From Mesorhizobium huakuii (GTDB taxonomy: Bacteria; Pseudomonadota; Alphaproteobacteria; Rhizobiales; Rhizobiaceae): a stretch of 64,000 bases of DNA. The stretch is from contig NZ_CP050296.1 of NCBI RefSeq assembly GCF_014189455.1, positions 5,762,001 through 5,826,000 of the forward strand, in the 5' to 3' direction. Below, piece by piece: positions 63,503-64,000 of this stretch (within the stretch, counting starts at the first letter, position 1; every line of letters begins with the position of its first letter). The notes under the pieces are model-generated. The model made no database searches. It was given only the letters and a program-made list of their open reading frames with translations, and was not told where the DNA came from. Both the position numbers and the translations under genes were made by a program.

Positions 63503-63560
63503 CCAAAGCTTGAATCACAACCAAGCCAAAACTGGAATCCTGAATCTCAACAAGCCTTAG

Positions 63561-63662
63561 TGCATGTCGCCCAAAAGTGATCTCGGTTTTGGGAGAACGA
63601 CATGCATCAAAACAAAGACCTAAAGCGCGTCGCGTGTACCCGCTTCGATGCAACGCGCTTTA
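63561..63662. repeat. Palindromic intergenic repeat, family C
   Basis: Two hairpins: TGCATGTCG (63561-63569) with CGACATGCA (63598-63606), containing inner CCCAAAA/TTTTGGG arms; and TAAAGCGCG (63621-63629) with CGCGCTTTA (63654-63662). The second overlaps the stop codon of the DedA gene. It follows directly on the original TAG end of the glycosidase gene once the ISs are removed, so it was the natural intergenic terminator between two convergent genes. The sequence type is common in rhizobial genomes. Confidence 0.8.
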
Positions 63663-64000
63663 GGCGCGGGCGGTTCGCCTGCGCCGGAGCTTGAGGGCGA
63701 TCACCGCGATGATGATCAAGGCGATCGCGGCGATCCCAGCCAACCCGAACAGGCTGGTCACATCGAGTTCGGGGATGCTGCCGGCGCCCTTGGCCACCAG
63801 CCATCCCGGCGACAGCACGACCGGAGCCCAGATGATCGCCGACAGGATGTTGGCGATCTGGAAGCGGCGCCGGTGCATGCCCATCATGCCCGCGACCAGT
63901 GGCACGGTGGCACGGACCGGGCCGAAGAATCGGCCGATGAAAACCGCTGCAAAACCATAACGATGGAAGAACAGCCGCGCCCTGGCGACCTCGCGGCGGT
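63660..64000 (-). CDS. DedA family membrane protein, C-terminal part (runs off the right edge)
   Basis: About 113 residues of a DedA/VTT-domain protein are visible; the N-terminus lies beyond the window. FIGRFFGPVRATVPLVAGMM (F/Y-x-R-F-x-P-x-R motif) is the family hallmark, followed by FQIANILSAIIWAPVVLSPG and a C-terminal helix IAAIALIIIAVIALKLRRRR. DedA proteins are inner-membrane proteins implicated in phospholipid flipping and envelope homeostasis. The stop codon lies within a palindromic repeat. Confidence 0.9.
   Translation of the reverse strand, partial: RREVARARLFFHRYGFAAVFIGRFFGPVRATVPLVAGMMGMHRRRFQIANILSAIIWAPVVLSPGWLVAKGAGSIPELDVTSLFGLAGIAAIALIIIAVIALKLRRRRTARA

Larger units (their letters stand above)
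62737..63557 (-). mobile_element. IS5-family insertion sequence (IS 3 of the stack)
   Basis: An 821-bp element with inverted repeats AGGCTTGTTGAGATTCA (62737-62753) and its complement (63541-63557), flanked by TA (62735-62736 and 63558-63559). Two overlapping transposase frames with a -1 frameshift site, as in IS 1 but with different sequence. It appears intact. Confidence 0.9.

Overview
This window looks like chromosomal DNA from an alphaproteobacterium of the order Hyphomicrobiales, most probably Mesorhizobium or a close relative. That is an inference from the high-GC coding style, the protein sequences, the purC-purS-purQ-purL-bolA-grxD gene order, the zeta-type ATPase inhibitor, the DUF1127 proteins and the palindromic intergenic repeats typical of rhizobia. 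Nearly everything is housekeeping or ordinary accessory metabolism. The only mobile DNA is a stack of three insertion sequences near the right end. I found no tRNA, rRNA, CRISPR array or prophage.

Layout. 0-6.4 kb: start of a PfkB-family sugar kinase, recA with a probable LexA-type operator, alaS behind a hairpin-rich leader, then an SDR/DoxX-like fusion and a DUF2269 membrane protein. 6.3-13.5 kb: a COQ7-like hydroxylase, a GST, icd, trmJ, a DUF805-like protein, murI, an RNB-domain ribonuclease and small proteins. 13.5-18.1 kb: rpsD with a long structured leader, ttcA (apparent frameshift at its 5' end), an inositol-monophosphatase-family enzyme, a small TonB-C-like exported protein and an MFS exporter. 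18.2-32.6 kb: the purine block, all on the minus strand (purB, purC, purS, purQ, purL, then bolA and grxD), interrupted by a GST, a lipoprotein, a Pr6Pr membrane protein, a MocR-type regulator and a DUF1127 protein. Plus-strand genes for the ATPase zeta inhibitor, an HpcH/HpaI aldolase and a VOC protein lie between purC and purB.

32.7-43 kb: small exported proteins, a P1/DmpA peptidase, an ABC-type binding protein, and a tightly packed operon of flavin reductase, MoxR ATPase, CoxE-like VWA protein, two XdhC pieces and a MoeA-MobA-like fusion. This is the maturation toolkit of a molybdenum hydroxylase without the hydroxylase itself. 43-50.4 kb: exported and DUF proteins, a 54-residue DUF1127-like gene, an orphan terminator with stacked hairpins (possible small RNA), a J-domain-like protein with no canonical start codon, an aldo/keto reductase, a class V aminotransferase-like protein, a frameshifted histone-deacetylase-family gene, a GNAT and a DUF523 protein. 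50.4-54.4 kb: a likely catabolic cassette (BKACE/DUF849 enzyme, class III aminotransferase, dimethylformamidase-like protein). 54.5-60.4 kb: a ParB-like domain protein, a 2-oxoglutarate oxygenase, GFA and GNAT proteins, uppP, a BTLCP transglutaminase-like protease and a phosphodiester glycosidase. 60.4-63.6 kb: three stacked ISs sitting exactly in the glycosidase stop codon. 63.66 kb to the end: the C-terminal part of a DedA protein.

Most noteworthy: the IS stack, whose history can be read from its target duplications; the frameshifts in the HDAC-like gene and at the 5' end of ttcA; the missing start codon of the J-domain-like gene; the rpsD and alaS leaders; a perfect TetR-style operator near uppP; and the orphan molybdenum-hydroxylase maturation operon. 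I did not find a convincing, wholly new multi-gene system.
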